Shown here: piece after piece, positions 1 to 8,349 of the stretch
Layout: every line of letters starts with the position of its first letter
Numbering within the stretch: the first letter of the stretch is position 1
Origin: SB11 sp943370295
GTDB lineage: Bacteria > Bacteroidota > Bacteroidia > UBA8524
NCBI GenBank assembly: GCA_943370295.1
Contig: CALRQL020000004.1
Span: forward strand, 248,001-312,000
Direction: 5' to 3'
DNA: 64,000 nucleotides
Notes under the pieces: generated by a model
Seen by the model: the letters and a program-made list of their open reading frames with translations, nothing else
The model's database searches: none
What the model was told of the DNA's origin: nothing
Position numbers and translations under genes: made by a program

Positions 1-503
1 ACATGATATCTGTCGGACTCTCGTCTGGCGGAGCGATACGTGTAGGTACAGCGTTTAGCGACAGAAATTTAGGTGCCATTAAACGCGCAGGCTATTCGGC
101 ACTTATATGGGTTACCTTTTCAATGGCAATAACAGCCTCTATATTTTTGATATTTAATCAAACATTACCTGCTTTGTTCAACAAACAAGCCGATGTGATG
201 GCCTACGCATCATCGTTGTTGCTCATTGCTGCCTTGTTTCAGTTTTCAGATGGTGCACAAGCCGTAGCGTTGGGCATATTACGCGGCGTTACCGATATTC
301 GCTATCCAACCATCGTTACCTTGTTTGCTTATTGGGCTGTGGGGTTGCCTTTAGCCTACGTGTTTGCATTTAACTTTAACTTAGGGGTTGAAGGTATTTG
401 GTATGGCCTTACTATTGGCCTTACAATCTCGGCGGTGTTGCTTACCCGTCGTTTTTGTGTACTTACAACGAAGAAGAGCCCCTTTTCACCGAAATTTGAT
501 TAG
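1..503 (+). CDS. MATE family efflux transporter, C-terminal fragment
   Basis: The gene is cut by the window edge; the first full codon is at base 3 and the TAG stop is at 501-503. About 166 residues are visible. They contain about four hydrophobic membrane segments and the glycine-rich loops typical of the C-terminal half of MATE (NorM-type) multidrug/Na+ or H+ antiporters: a GLSSGGAIRVG start, a GILRGVTDIRYPT segment and a GVEGIWYGLTIGLT ending. MATE proteins sit in the inner membrane and export cationic drugs or metabolites. Substrate and coupling ion cannot be read from this part. The family assignment is good; the start is not in the window. Confidence 0.85.
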   Translation, partial: MISVGLSSGGAIRVGTAFSDRNLGAIKRAGYSALIWVTFSMAITASIFLIFNQTLPALFNKQADVMAYASSLLLIAALFQFSDGAQAVALGILRGVTDIRYPTIVTLFAYWAVGLPLAYVFAFNFNLGVEGIWYGLTIGLTISAVLLTRRFCVLTTKKSPFSPKFD

Positions 504-507
504 CTTT

Positions 508-538
508 TTTGAGGCTAACCATACATACTGTATTTTTG
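508..538 (+). promoter_or_regulatory. Bacteroidota-type promoter for the S46 peptidase gene
   Basis: A TTTG box at 508-511 is followed after 19 bases by TATTTTTG at 531-538, an exact match to the Bacteroidota TTTG-N19-TAnnTTTG pattern. The start codon lies 24 bases downstream at 562. The upstream MATE gene ends at 503, so the peptidase gene probably has its own transcript. Confidence 0.7.
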
Positions 539-561
539 TCGCCCATTAACTTATTATTACC

Positions 562-2751
562 ATGATAAAAAAATTAGTACTATCCTTATTCTTAGCCTTT
601 AGCATGCTTGCTGCTAATGCCTCGTTCGAACCGTCTGACGAGGGAATGTGGCTACCCATTTTGCTAAAAAAATACAATTACGACCAAATGAAAAAGCTGG
701 GCTTGAAACTAAAGCCAGAGCAGATTTATGACGTAAATAAAGCCAGCCTGAAAGATGCCATACTTTGGTTTGGCGGCGGTTGTACAGGTGAAATAGTATC
801 AGGCACAGGGTTGGTACTTACTAACCACCACTGCGGATACGGAGCCATACAATCACACAGTACCGTTCAAGATAACATCTTAGACAATGGCTTTTGGGCT
901 AAAACACTAGCTGAAGAAAAACAAAACGCCGGTCTTAGCGTATCACTATTGGTGCGTATGGAAGATGTATCATCGCAAATTATGCCTGCTTTGATGGGCT
1001 TGAACGATGAGCAAAAAGCCGGAAAAATTAAAGAACTAAGCGATACAATTGCTAAAAGGGCTACCAACGGTACGCATTACGAAGCATTTGTAAAAGACAT
1101 CTTTAAAAACAACCAATACATACTATATGTAATGGAGCGCTTTACCGATGTTCGTTTGGTAGGAACTCCTCCCCAAAACATTGGTAAATTTGGTGGTGAT
1201 ACTGATAACTGGATGTGGCCGCGTCACACCGGTGATTATTCAATGTTCCGTATCTACGCCAACAAAGAGAACAAACCTGCTGATTACTCAACCGAAAACG
1301 TCCCCTACAAACCCAAATACTCACTTTCAATTTCATTGGATGGTGTTAAAGAAGGCGATTACGCTATGATTATGGGTTTCCCCGGTCGTACCAACCGCTA
1401 CGAAACCGCAATGGGTATCCAGATGGCAATTGATAAAGTAAACCCTGCCATTGTGAAATTGCGTGAAAAAAGGCTTGAGTTGATGAAGCAACAAATGAGC
1501 AAAGACGTAGCTGTTCGTATTCAGCTATCATCACGTTATGCTCAAATTGCTAACTACTGGAAATATTTTATCGGCCAAACCGAGCAAATCAAACGTCTTA
1601 AAGTAGTTGACCAAAAGAAAGCCGACGAAGCTAAGTTTAAAACATGGGCAGAAGGTAAAGCCGAATACGCTAACCTGTTCAACAACATTGATAAAGCCTA
1701 TGCTGAGTACTTGCCTATTTGTACACACCGCACCTATTTAAGCGAAGGTATTTTGGGTTCAATCATTCTTAATCAAGCATCAGGTTTTGTTAGTTTGGAC
1801 AAAGCCCTTGTTGATGGTAAAGAAGATGCAAAAACTAAAGCCGTTGATGGTTTGAAAAAACGCACAGAAGCTATCTTTAAACTATACAACCCAACGGTAG
1901 AAGAAAACATATTGGCTGCAATGTTGGGCTACTTCTACTCTGATATTCCTAAAGACCAACATCCAGCAATTTTGGGTGAAATTTTGGCTCAATACCCCGG
2001 TGTTAGTGCTGATGAAGCGTTTACTAAATATGCCGCCAGCGTTATGGCAAACAGCATGATGGTATCGCAAGATAAAATCAACGCATTTTTGGCCAACCCA
2101 ACCTTGGAAGCTTTGAATGCCGACCCTGCTTACAAACTTGTAAAAGCATTTAACGACAACTACGATAAAAACTACAAAGCCCGTGTAGATGCATTTAATG
2201 CAGCTACCGCCAAAGAAGGCGAATTGTACATTAAAGGTTTGATGGCAATGGACCCAACCAGAAACTTTTATCCTGATGCTAACAGCACCTTCCGTTTAAC
2301 CTACGGCTCGGTAAAAGGATATACCGCAAAAGATGCGGTAGTGTATAAGCACTTTACTACTCTTGACGGTGTTGAAGAGAAATATGTACCCGGTGATGAC
2401 GAGTTTGATGTACCTGCAAAATTGTTGGAACTTAACCGTAACAACGACTTTGGTGCCTATGCTGATAAAGCTACCGGAGAATTGATTACCTGCTTTATTA
2501 CTGATAACGATATTACCGGCGGTAATAGCGGTAGCCCCGTAATGAATGGTAAAGGTGAATTGATTGGTTTGGCATTTGACGGTAACTGGGAAGCAATGAG
2601 CGGCGATATTGTATTTGATACCCGCTACAAACGTACTATCAGCGTAGATATACGTTATGTATTGTTTACCATTGATAAACTGGCCGGTGCTACCAACATC
2701 ATCAAAGAACTTAATCTTGTAAAAGGTGGTAAAAAAGTAACCATCTACTAA
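562..2751 (+). CDS. S46 family dipeptidyl-peptidase (DPP7/DAP BII-like)
   Basis: This is a 729-residue exported serine peptidase with a signal peptide over residues 1-20. S46 enzymes act in the periplasm and remove dipeptides from the N-termini of oligopeptides, feeding amino-acid uptake in asaccharolytic or protein-using Bacteroidota. The chymotrypsin-fold triad is visible: the TNHHC motif (H89/H90), D225 in HTGDYS and S656 in GGNSGSPV. The residue 18 positions after the serine is glycine (in AFDGN). In the known family this position is Gly in DPP7 and DAP BII (hydrophobic P1) and Arg in DPP11 (acidic P1), so a DPP7-like specificity is inferred. Length fits the family (about 700-730). The gene has its own promoter and no obvious operon partner. 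Confidence 0.93.
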   Translation: MIKKLVLSLFLAFSMLAANASFEPSDEGMWLPILLKKYNYDQMKKLGLKLKPEQIYDVNKASLKDAILWFGGGCTGEIVSGTGLVLTNHHCGYGAIQSHSTVQDNILDNGFWAKTLAEEKQNAGLSVSLLVRMEDVSSQIMPALMGLNDEQKAGKIKELSDTIAKRATNGTHYEAFVKDIFKNNQYILYVMERFTDVRLVGTPPQNIGKFGGDTDNWMWPRHTGDYSMFRIYANKENKPADYSTENVPYKPKYSLSISLDGVKEGDYAMIMGFPGRTNRYETAMGIQMAIDKVNPAIVKLREKRLELMKQQMSKDVAVRIQLSSRYAQIANYWKYFIGQTEQIKRLKVVDQKKADEAKFKTWAEGKAEYANLFNNIDKAYAEYLPICTHRTYLSEGILGSIILNQASGFVSLDKALVDGKEDAKTKAVDGLKKRTEAIFKLYNPTVEENILAAMLGYFYSDIPKDQHPAILGEILAQYPGVSADEAFTKYAASVMANSMMVSQDKINAFLANPTLEALNADPAYKLVKAFNDNYDKNYKARVDAFNAATAKEGELYIKGLMAMDPTRNFYPDANSTFRLTYGSVKGYTAKDAVVYKHFTTLDGVEEKYVPGDDEFDVPAKLLELNRNNDFGAYADKATGELITCFITDNDITGGNSGSPVMNGKGELIGLAFDGNWEAMSGDIVFDTRYKRTISVDIRYVLFTIDKLAGATNIIKELNLVKGGKKVTIY

Positions 2752-2790
2752 AAAATTGTCAATCAAAAATGGCGCAGAGGTACTATCTTG

Positions 2791-2798
2791 TATCTTTG
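2791..2798 (+). promoter_or_regulatory. -7 box TATCTTTG inside an inverted repeat
   Basis: TATCTTTG matches the Bacteroidota -7 consensus and lies 24 bases before the lipoprotein start at 2822. It overlaps the right arm of a perfect 10-bp inverted repeat (AAATGGCGCA at 2767-2776, complement at 2797-2806). No clear -33 box is present. The overlap makes the repeat a possible operator. Confidence 0.5.
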
Positions 2799-2821
2799 CG
2801 CCATTTAAATTTTTAATCCAT

Positions 2822-3277
2822 ATGAAAAAGATATTGATATTGTTTGCTGCCCTTGCTGCATTTACCGCTTGCGGAAAAAAACTACCCAGTACGGGTACTT
2901 TTGGCGACCAAAGCATAACCGCTGATGCCGCAACTCCTATTGCTGAGTTTATGGCTACTGCAACCGAAGCTGACAAAACCGGAAAAGTAACCGGTACCGT
3001 TACCAAAGTTTGCCAAAGCAAAGGCTGCTGGTTTAATTTGGATTTGGGCGGCGAGAAATTTGTTCGCATCATTACCAAAGACCATTCTTTCTCAATTCCT
3101 AAAGATGCCAGCGGAAAAACGGCTATTGCGCAAGGTGTTTTGAAAACCAAAACAACCGATGTGGAACGTTTGAAACATCTTGCTAAAGATGAAGGTAAAA
3201 GCGAAGAAGAGATTGCTAAAATTACCGAACCAAAAGTTGAATATGAATTTGAGGCTACCGGTGTAATAATTAAGTAA
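2822..3277 (+). CDS. DUF4920 family lipoprotein
   Basis: The protein has 151 residues. The start at 2822 is preferred over an in-frame ATG at 2756 because it begins a clean lipoprotein signal (MKKILILFAALAAFTACG) and follows the -7 box at 2791; the longer version would put about 22 non-signal residues first. Lipidation is expected at Cys17. The body matches DUF4920 (a small beta domain resembling OB-fold proteins), with the core VTKVCQSKGCWFNLDLGG and a later GVLKTKTTDVERLKH segment. The CxxxGCW pattern hints at metal or thiol chemistry, but no function is established. Cellular location is a periplasmic-side membrane anchor. Confidence 0.85.
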   Translation: MKKILILFAALAAFTACGKKLPSTGTFGDQSITADAATPIAEFMATATEADKTGKVTGTVTKVCQSKGCWFNLDLGGEKFVRIITKDHSFSIPKDASGKTAIAQGVLKTKTTDVERLKHLAKDEGKSEEEIAKITEPKVEYEFEATGVIIK

Positions 3278-3326
3278 TTAATAATAAGGCACGGTTAACA
3301 ATAAATATTCGTGCTTTTACTAACCC

Positions 3327-3352
3327 AAAAGCAGGCTACACAGCCTGCTTTT
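3327..3352 (+). terminator. Rho-independent terminator after the DUF4920 gene
   Basis: An 11-bp perfect stem (AAAAGCAGGCT / AGCCTGCTTTT) with an ACAC loop is followed by a run of T. It lies 50 bases after the stop. Confidence 0.85.
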
Positions 3353-3359
3353 TTTGTTA

Positions 3360-3390
3360 TTGGTTTTAGTAGTGCCACTCCTTATTTTTG
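3360..3390 (+). promoter_or_regulatory. Promoter for the 3398 lipoprotein gene
   Basis: TTG at 3360-3362, a 20-base spacer and TATTTTTG at 3383-3390 fit the Bacteroidota promoter pattern. The start codon follows 8 bases later, so the leader is very short or absent. Confidence 0.5.
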
Positions 3391-3397
3391 AAACTGT

Positions 3398-4132
3398 ATG
3401 CTTAGGAATTTTCTTTTACTGATTGGCTGTGTCTTATTAGCCTATGGCTGCAAGCAAGGCAGCAAAAATGCCGTAAAACAATTTAACGGGTATGCGGTTT
3501 GGGAGGAAGGTTTTACCACTTTTACCGATTGCAATACCGGTAAAGAATATTGGTTGAAGGATGCTACTGGCGAGTTGGCAAAGCAATTGAAAGAAGTTGC
3601 CAAAGAGGCTTACCAGCCTGTTTTTGTTACCCTTGAAGGGGATTTATTGCCTCCGTCGACAGTAGGGGTGGAAGCATCGTACGATAACGTGATGAACGTG
3701 AAAAAGGTGGTAGCAGTTCTAGCTGAGGCACCTAAAGAAGCCTGCAAAGTAAAAACCGGAAATGCAGTATTTGATTGCAACGGCGAGAACTGGGAATTGA
3801 CTTTTGGACAAGACATAAAATTTACTGCCAAAATGCCTAACGACACGCTGGTGTTTTTTTCATTAGCCCAACCCGAAGCCCGCGACTCAGCAGGCATAGG
3901 GCGCATATTTTATGCTCGCGCCGTCAACGAAAATTTTCAAGATATTCAACTAATAATCACTGAAAAACCTTGTAAGAACCCTACTGGCAAAATAAGCCGA
4001 TTTAACGCCAAGGTGCTATTTGGCGGAGTAACATTTGAGGGTTGCGCAAAACTAAAAACATCCAAAATACCTAATGAACAAAATACAACTACTGGTTACA
4101 ATAGCGGCCGTGGCCGTGATGGCCTCCTGTGA
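3398..4132 (+). CDS. Lipoprotein with NlpE/COG3650-like features; 3' end uncertain
   Basis: The frame gives 244 residues with a lipobox near residues 14-18 (LLAYGC), so the protein is probably membrane anchored. The N-terminal part has a YAVWEEGFTTFTDCNTGKEYWL segment resembling the NlpE-type domain. The C-terminal part has the paired-cysteine pattern EKPCKNPTG...FEGCAKL that resembles the COG3650 domain. Both are remote resemblances by eye. The frame runs 59 bases into the next gene and its last 20 residues are low in hydrophobics and unlike a folded end. A TAA in a neighbouring frame overlaps the next start codon as TAATG at 4072-4076, so a one-base slip in the A-rich stretch at 4047-4067 may have extended the frame. 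Function unknown. Confidence 0.7.
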   Translation: MLRNFLLLIGCVLLAYGCKQGSKNAVKQFNGYAVWEEGFTTFTDCNTGKEYWLKDATGELAKQLKEVAKEAYQPVFVTLEGDLLPPSTVGVEASYDNVMNVKKVVAVLAEAPKEACKVKTGNAVFDCNGENWELTFGQDIKFTAKMPNDTLVFFSLAQPEARDSAGIGRIFYARAVNENFQDIQLIITEKPCKNPTGKISRFNAKVLFGGVTFEGCAKLKTSKIPNEQNTTTGYNSGRGRDGLL

Positions 4133-4991
4133 GCCTGATAGGCCCGAAGGCGGTTTAACGCATGGTGATAATGCTGAAAAAATACCCGATTCAACCATGC
4201 ACGACTTAATGCCATCCGACACGCTGTTTTACTTGGTGCAAGGGTTTAATAAAACAAGTAGTGTTTGTGTGAGCGATACTGCTGATTGTGCAAGTTTTAA
4301 ATCAAGCTTTCCGATTATTGAGGCACGTTTACACGGTCAAGTATCCGATTCTGTAAACAATTTTATCCGCCAAAAATTATACAGCCCGTTGATTGGTGAT
4401 AAGCCTGCAAACGGTATCAACGACTTGTTGGCGCCTTATTTTGATGCGTATGATCAAGCAAAGCGCGAGAACAGCAGTAAAGGCGAAAGCCATACACCTG
4501 CTTGGTATTTCAGCCGTTATTTCACCATTTATGAAAACACCCCGCGTATTTTTTCTTTGGCTCATCACGAGCAAAGCTATGCAGGCGGTGCACACCCTAA
4601 TCAGTTTGTAAACTACTATCACTTTAATCCCGGTTCGGGCTCACGCATGACTGCTGCTGATGTGTTTAAACCCGGTTATCAGGCAGCAATCACTAAAATG
4701 GCCGAGAAAAAGTTTTTACGTAAAATGCAGTTACCCGCCGGCAGCAACCTTGAGGATCAAGGCTTTTGGTTTAAAGACAATGTGTTTACGTTACCGCAAA
4801 ATTTTATTCTTACTGAAAAAGGGGTGAAATTTTATTACAATCCGTACGAAGTAGCTGCTTATGCACTTGGTAAAATTGAAATATCATTTACCTACAAAGA
4901 GGTTGAGAGTTGGTTGCGCGACGAGTTTAACCCTGCAAAAATTGAAGAAAAGAAACAACAGGAAGCCGCAGAGTCCGTAAAGGCTAAATAA
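4074..4991 (+). CDS. DUF4163/DUF3298 domain lipoprotein (PdaC/RsiV-like)
   Basis: The protein has 305 residues and a lipobox around AVMASC (Cys19). The middle part, with FPIIEARLHG at the front and later HHEQSYAGGAHPNQ, is the DUF4163 domain. It is followed by DUF3298, with the typical FILTEKGVKFYYNPYEVAAYA and EISFTYKEV segments. Related domains occur in Bacillus PdaC and in the anti-sigma factor RsiV, which bind peptidoglycan or lysozyme; whether this protein does is unknown. The gene overlaps the upstream lipoprotein frame by 59 bases and is probably co-transcribed with it. A strong bidirectional terminator follows. Confidence 0.88.
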   Translation: MNKIQLLVTIAAVAVMASCEPDRPEGGLTHGDNAEKIPDSTMHDLMPSDTLFYLVQGFNKTSSVCVSDTADCASFKSSFPIIEARLHGQVSDSVNNFIRQKLYSPLIGDKPANGINDLLAPYFDAYDQAKRENSSKGESHTPAWYFSRYFTIYENTPRIFSLAHHEQSYAGGAHPNQFVNYYHFNPGSGSRMTAADVFKPGYQAAITKMAEKKFLRKMQLPAGSNLEDQGFWFKDNVFTLPQNFILTEKGVKFYYNPYEVAAYALGKIEISFTYKEVESWLRDEFNPAKIEEKKQQEAAESVKAK

Positions 4992-5020
4992 TACGTTACT
5001 AAACGGGTAAAGAACAATAC

Positions 5021-5053
5021 AAAGGCGCGAAACATTTAATGTTTCGCGCCTTT
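5021..5053. terminator. Bidirectional terminator between convergent genes
   Basis: A perfect 15-bp stem (AAAGGCGCGAAACAT and its complement) with a 3-base loop has T runs on both strands. It separates the DUF3298 lipoprotein gene from the convergent cargo gene at 5081. Confidence 0.9.
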
Positions 5054-5080
5054 TTCGTTTAGATGCTATTGAGTGTGCGA

Positions 5081-6001
5081 TTACTCTGCCGAGTGTTGAA
5101 GAACAATTTTTTTCACTAGCGACTTATCGCCGTTTTTAATCTTTAGCAAGTAAAAACCGCCCGCATGGTTGCTTAAATCCAGTTGACGGGTTTGTAGTCC
5201 GATACCTTCGTTCACAAACTCCTCTTTATATATTTCTTTGCCTTGCAAGTCAGTAACCAACAACTGAGTTTTGCCTTTTTCAGCCAATTTAAAATCCAAT
5301 GCAAACTTTCCGTTACTTGGGTTGGGGTACACGTTCAGTTGGTTCACAGTCAATTGCTTTTCGTCCGCAGCCTTTTTAATCTCAGCATTACTGTTCTTTT
5401 TCAATTCCTCTTTAGTAGGCTCTTCAAGGTTGATGAACGCAATAATTTTCACCACGCGTACTTCGGCTCCCTTGGGTAGGTTTTGCAACTCACCTTCTAG
5501 TATTTTACTATCAATCCCATCGGGCAGTAGTTGTAATACATCGTGCAAACTATCGGTATGCATGCGCTTAATTATCACATTGTGTTTAATAGTAGTGTCA
5601 TCACCGATGATTGTTACGTCGTGTTCTTCAAATGCTTCGCCCTCAATTTTAATGGTAAAAGGCTCGTCGCCCATTTCACCCGGGAATGGTTTTTTTATCA
5701 TCATTTTCATGCCCGTTAACGAATCAGTATTTTCAATAAAAATGTCCTCGGTCAGTAGCTTACTGTTTCGTTGTTCGCCTAATGCCTTATGCAGGCCTTC
5801 TAATTCCTTAAACTTCATCAAATCAGTAAGGTTACTAAAAGTGGTATCAATAACCTTGGTAGCACCGTCTTCTTGCACCACAATTTTTATACGGTACTGC
5901 TCTTTTGTTACATTGGGTTGGTGCTGTGCTTTTGTGCTTGATGCACAGTGATTAATCAGCAAAATAGGTACAAGTAGGCGTAATAATTTTAATGCTTTCA
6001 T
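5081..6001 (-). CDS. Secreted protein with T9SS type A sorting domain
   Basis: The 306-residue protein has an N-terminal signal peptide (about residues 1-25) and a C-terminal domain that starts near residue 225 with LNVYPNPSNGKFALDF and ends in a GGFYLLKI...KKIVLQ strand pair. That is the type A T9SS sorting domain, which sends the protein across the outer membrane and is usually removed by PorU. The middle 190 residues (VVQEDGATKVIDTTF, then several acidic beta-rich segments) match no family I can name. The gene is divergent from the histidine kinase at 6102 across 100 bases, so the protein may be a target or partner of that two-component system; this is inferred from position only. Confidence 0.8.
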   Translation of the reverse strand: MKALKLLRLLVPILLINHCASSTKAQHQPNVTKEQYRIKIVVQEDGATKVIDTTFSNLTDLMKFKELEGLHKALGEQRNSKLLTEDIFIENTDSLTGMKMMIKKPFPGEMGDEPFTIKIEGEAFEEHDVTIIGDDTTIKHNVIIKRMHTDSLHDVLQLLPDGIDSKILEGELQNLPKGAEVRVVKIIAFINLEEPTKEELKKNSNAEIKKAADEKQLTVNQLNVYPNPSNGKFALDFKLAEKGKTQLLVTDLQGKEIYKEEFVNEGIGLQTRQLDLSNHAGGFYLLKIKNGDKSLVKKIVLQHSAE

Positions 6002-6029
6002 ACTTTTAAATGGTTTAGTTATACGGTAG

Positions 6030-6037
6030 CAAAAGTA
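6030..6037 (-). promoter_or_regulatory. -7 box TACTTTTG for the 5081-6001 gene
   Basis: The minus strand reads TACTTTTG, matching TAnnTTTG, 28 bases before the ATG at 6001. No well spaced -33 box is visible. Confidence 0.45.
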
Positions 6038-6101
6038 TTGGCATCACAAAAGGCAAAACGTTAACAAAACCCTAAAACCTGTTAACGAAAAGTTAAAGTG
6101 C

Positions 6102-7592
6102 ATGGCAAAGGCAAACCTGCATACTAATTTTGCTCTGTTGAAACAGCAAACTATAAATATCATAATCATCCTTAGCCTTTTGTGTGTGTTGGCAGTATTG
6201 TTTTCACAAGGTATTTGGATAAGGAATTCATTAGCCATCAGCGAATCAAATTTTGACTATGCGGTTAACGAAGCGCTTAAACAAGTAGTGGCTAAGATGG
6301 AAAAACAGAAAGTGTATAAAGTGTTTAGCAGGCACACTCAGCAAGAAGGTTTGCCACGGGATACCGCACAAATAAATATCATTAAAAGCGATTCAATAGT
6401 TGAAATTAGGAGCCTTGGCAATGATACAAGCTATAAAAATATAACCCGCAAAGCCCAGATATTATATTTTGATACCCAAAGCGAGGCCAGAACTTGGGAA
6501 CAACGCATTGATAGTATTGTTGATGATATTTTGATTGACTTAAGTGTTGACTCATTGCACACTGCTGTGAGTTTGAAGCAACAAAACATTGATTCAACCA
6601 TAAAAGAAGCATTGGAACAAAACGGTATTCACACCGGATTTGAATATGCTGTTAAAAGTCACGGCGGTGTACTGTTACTTCAATCAAAAAATTTTAACGG
6701 GAATGCTGTTAATGTTTACAAAACCGATATTAACCCCAACAGTCTTGCCCTGCAACGCGATGAACTTTTGGTGCAAATACCTCAGGCTGATAAAAACCGT
6801 AAAATGTGGTCGTCGTCGTTGCGGGTGCTTATCCACTCGGCAGTTTTTGTGCTATTTATTATGGTAACCTTCTGGCTAACCATTCGCACCATATTGAAGC
6901 AAAAGAAAATCAGTACTATAAAGAACGATTTTATCAATAACATGACCCATGAGTTCAAAACTCCCATCGCAACCATCGGGCTTGCTGCCGATGCGCTTAA
7001 AGAAACAGGAAGCGAACAAGTGGTGCATTTTGCCACAATCATTAAGCAGGAAAGCCTGAACATGAACCAAAAGGTGGAAACCATATTGCAAATGGCACTT
7101 TTGGAGCAACAGCAAGTGAAATTGGCATTGAGGGTGCTAAACGTTCACACATTATTAGAGCAGGCACAGGCTCATTTTGAGTTGCAACTGAAAGCCAAAC
7201 AGGCCGATGTTAGAACAGACTTTACGGCAACTATTCCCAATGTATTGGCCGATGCGCTGCACCTTACCAATGTGTTTGCCAATGTGATAGATAATGCGCT
7301 GAAATACTCAGAGGGGCAACCTGTGCTGCACATAACCACCAAAAACCAAGGCGGGCAAGTTGTGATTAGCATTAGTGATAAGGGAATAGGAATGAGTAAA
7401 GAGGAGCAAAAACATGTATTTGATAAGTTTTACCGTGCCCAAAGCGGCAACATACACAACACCAAAGGGTTTGGGTTGGGGCTAAGTTATGCCTTGCAAA
7501 TTGTGCAGTTACATAAAGGCGCTATTACGCTTGAAAGCACAAAGAATAAAGGAACCACAGTAACCATCAGCTTACCTGTAATAAATGAGTAA
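6102..7592 (+). CDS. Sensor histidine kinase (RprX-like)
   Basis: The protein has up to 496 residues. A first membrane helix lies at about residues 17-37, a periplasmic sensor region at 40-240 and a second helix at about 240-262. The HisKA domain follows with phospho-acceptor H283 in MTHEFKTP, then an HATPase domain with N box (NVIDNALKYS), G1 (SDKGIGMS), F box (FDKFYRAQ) and G2 (GFGLGLSYA). It should autophosphorylate and pass phosphate to the regulator encoded next. The start is uncertain: a TAATTTTG -7 box lies inside the frame at 6125-6132, and a TTG at 6138 would give the more usual kinase start MKQQTINIIII. The layout resembles the Bacteroides RprX/RprY pair. Stop and next start overlap by 8 bases. 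Confidence 0.92.
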   Translation: MAKANLHTNFALLKQQTINIIIILSLLCVLAVLFSQGIWIRNSLAISESNFDYAVNEALKQVVAKMEKQKVYKVFSRHTQQEGLPRDTAQINIIKSDSIVEIRSLGNDTSYKNITRKAQILYFDTQSEARTWEQRIDSIVDDILIDLSVDSLHTAVSLKQQNIDSTIKEALEQNGIHTGFEYAVKSHGGVLLLQSKNFNGNAVNVYKTDINPNSLALQRDELLVQIPQADKNRKMWSSSLRVLIHSAVFVLFIMVTFWLTIRTILKQKKISTIKNDFINNMTHEFKTPIATIGLAADALKETGSEQVVHFATIIKQESLNMNQKVETILQMALLEQQQVKLALRVLNVHTLLEQAQAHFELQLKAKQADVRTDFTATIPNVLADALHLTNVFANVIDNALKYSEGQPVLHITTKNQGGQVVISISDKGIGMSKEEQKHVFDKFYRAQSGNIHNTKGFGLGLSYALQIVQLHKGAITLESTKNKGTTVTISLPVINE

Positions 7593-8283
7593 TAACCCCC
7601 GCATATTGTTGGTTGAAGACGATGTGAACTTCGGTTCGGTGTTGAAATCGTTTTTAGAGATGCACCAATACAATGTTACCCTATGCGATAATGGCGAAAA
7701 GGGGTATTCCACGTTTAGGGCAGGCAGTTTTGATATTTGTCTGATAGATGTGATGATGCCCTACAAAGACGGTTTTACGTTGGTGCAGGAAATACGGAGG
7801 TTTGACAGCATGGTTCCTGTGGTTTTTATTACGGCCAAAAGCATGAAACCCGATGTATTAAACGGATTTGAAGTGGGAGCGGATGATTACATCACCAAAC
7901 CGTTTGACAGTGAGATATTGCTGCAAAAAATTAAAGCCTTATTACGCCGGAGTAGCCGCAAAACTTCCGAAGATGCTCAAGTGAACGAAGAAATAGCCAT
8001 AGGTGGTTTTGTGTTTAATACCCAAACTCGTGAGTTGCAGGGGTTGGGAAACACTATCAATCTATCTCCGAAAGAGGCTGAATTGTTGACTTTGCTTTGT
8101 AACGAGGGACAAACCTTGCTTGAAAGGCACAAGGCACTTGTGAAGTTGTGGGGGGAAGACAGCTACTTTACCGCCCGTAGTATGGATGTGTACATCACCC
8201 GATTACGAGGATACTTTAAACCCGATGCTTCCATCAGTATTATTAACGTCCAACGCAAGGGGTTCAGGCTGGTGGTGAGTTGA
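7585..8283 (+). CDS. OmpR/PhoB-type response regulator (RprY-like)
   Basis: The 232-residue protein has a receiver domain (residues 6-120) with acidic pocket E11/D12, phospho-acceptor D55 in LIDVMMP, T83 in FITAK and K105 in ITKPF. A winged-helix DNA-binding domain (about 135-231) ends with the RGYFKPD...INVQRKGFRLV pattern of the OmpR family. Its start overlaps the kinase stop by 8 bases, showing translational coupling. It likely controls envelope functions, as RprY-like regulators do in other Bacteroidota. The target genes cannot be read here, although the divergent cargo gene at 5081 is a candidate. Confidence 0.93.
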   Translation: MSNNPRILLVEDDVNFGSVLKSFLEMHQYNVTLCDNGEKGYSTFRAGSFDICLIDVMMPYKDGFTLVQEIRRFDSMVPVVFITAKSMKPDVLNGFEVGADDYITKPFDSEILLQKIKALLRRSSRKTSEDAQVNEEIAIGGFVFNTQTRELQGLGNTINLSPKEAELLTLLCNEGQTLLERHKALVKLWGEDSYFTARSMDVYITRLRGYFKPDASISIINVQRKGFRLVVS

Positions 8284-8349
8284 TATTTTACAATTATCAT
8301 TTAGCATTGTTGATATGATCTCAAATCATCAATCAAAAATCATAAATTC

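Noticed and set aside
2296..3150. A 284-codon frame on the minus strand
   Set aside because: It lies opposite the S46 peptidase end and the DUF4920 gene, both with clear family motifs and promoters; it has no motif of its own.
5271..5951. A 226-codon plus-strand frame opposite the T9SS cargo gene
   Set aside because: It is the complement of a coding region with signal peptide and sorting domain; its own translation is Ser/Phe-rich and matches nothing.
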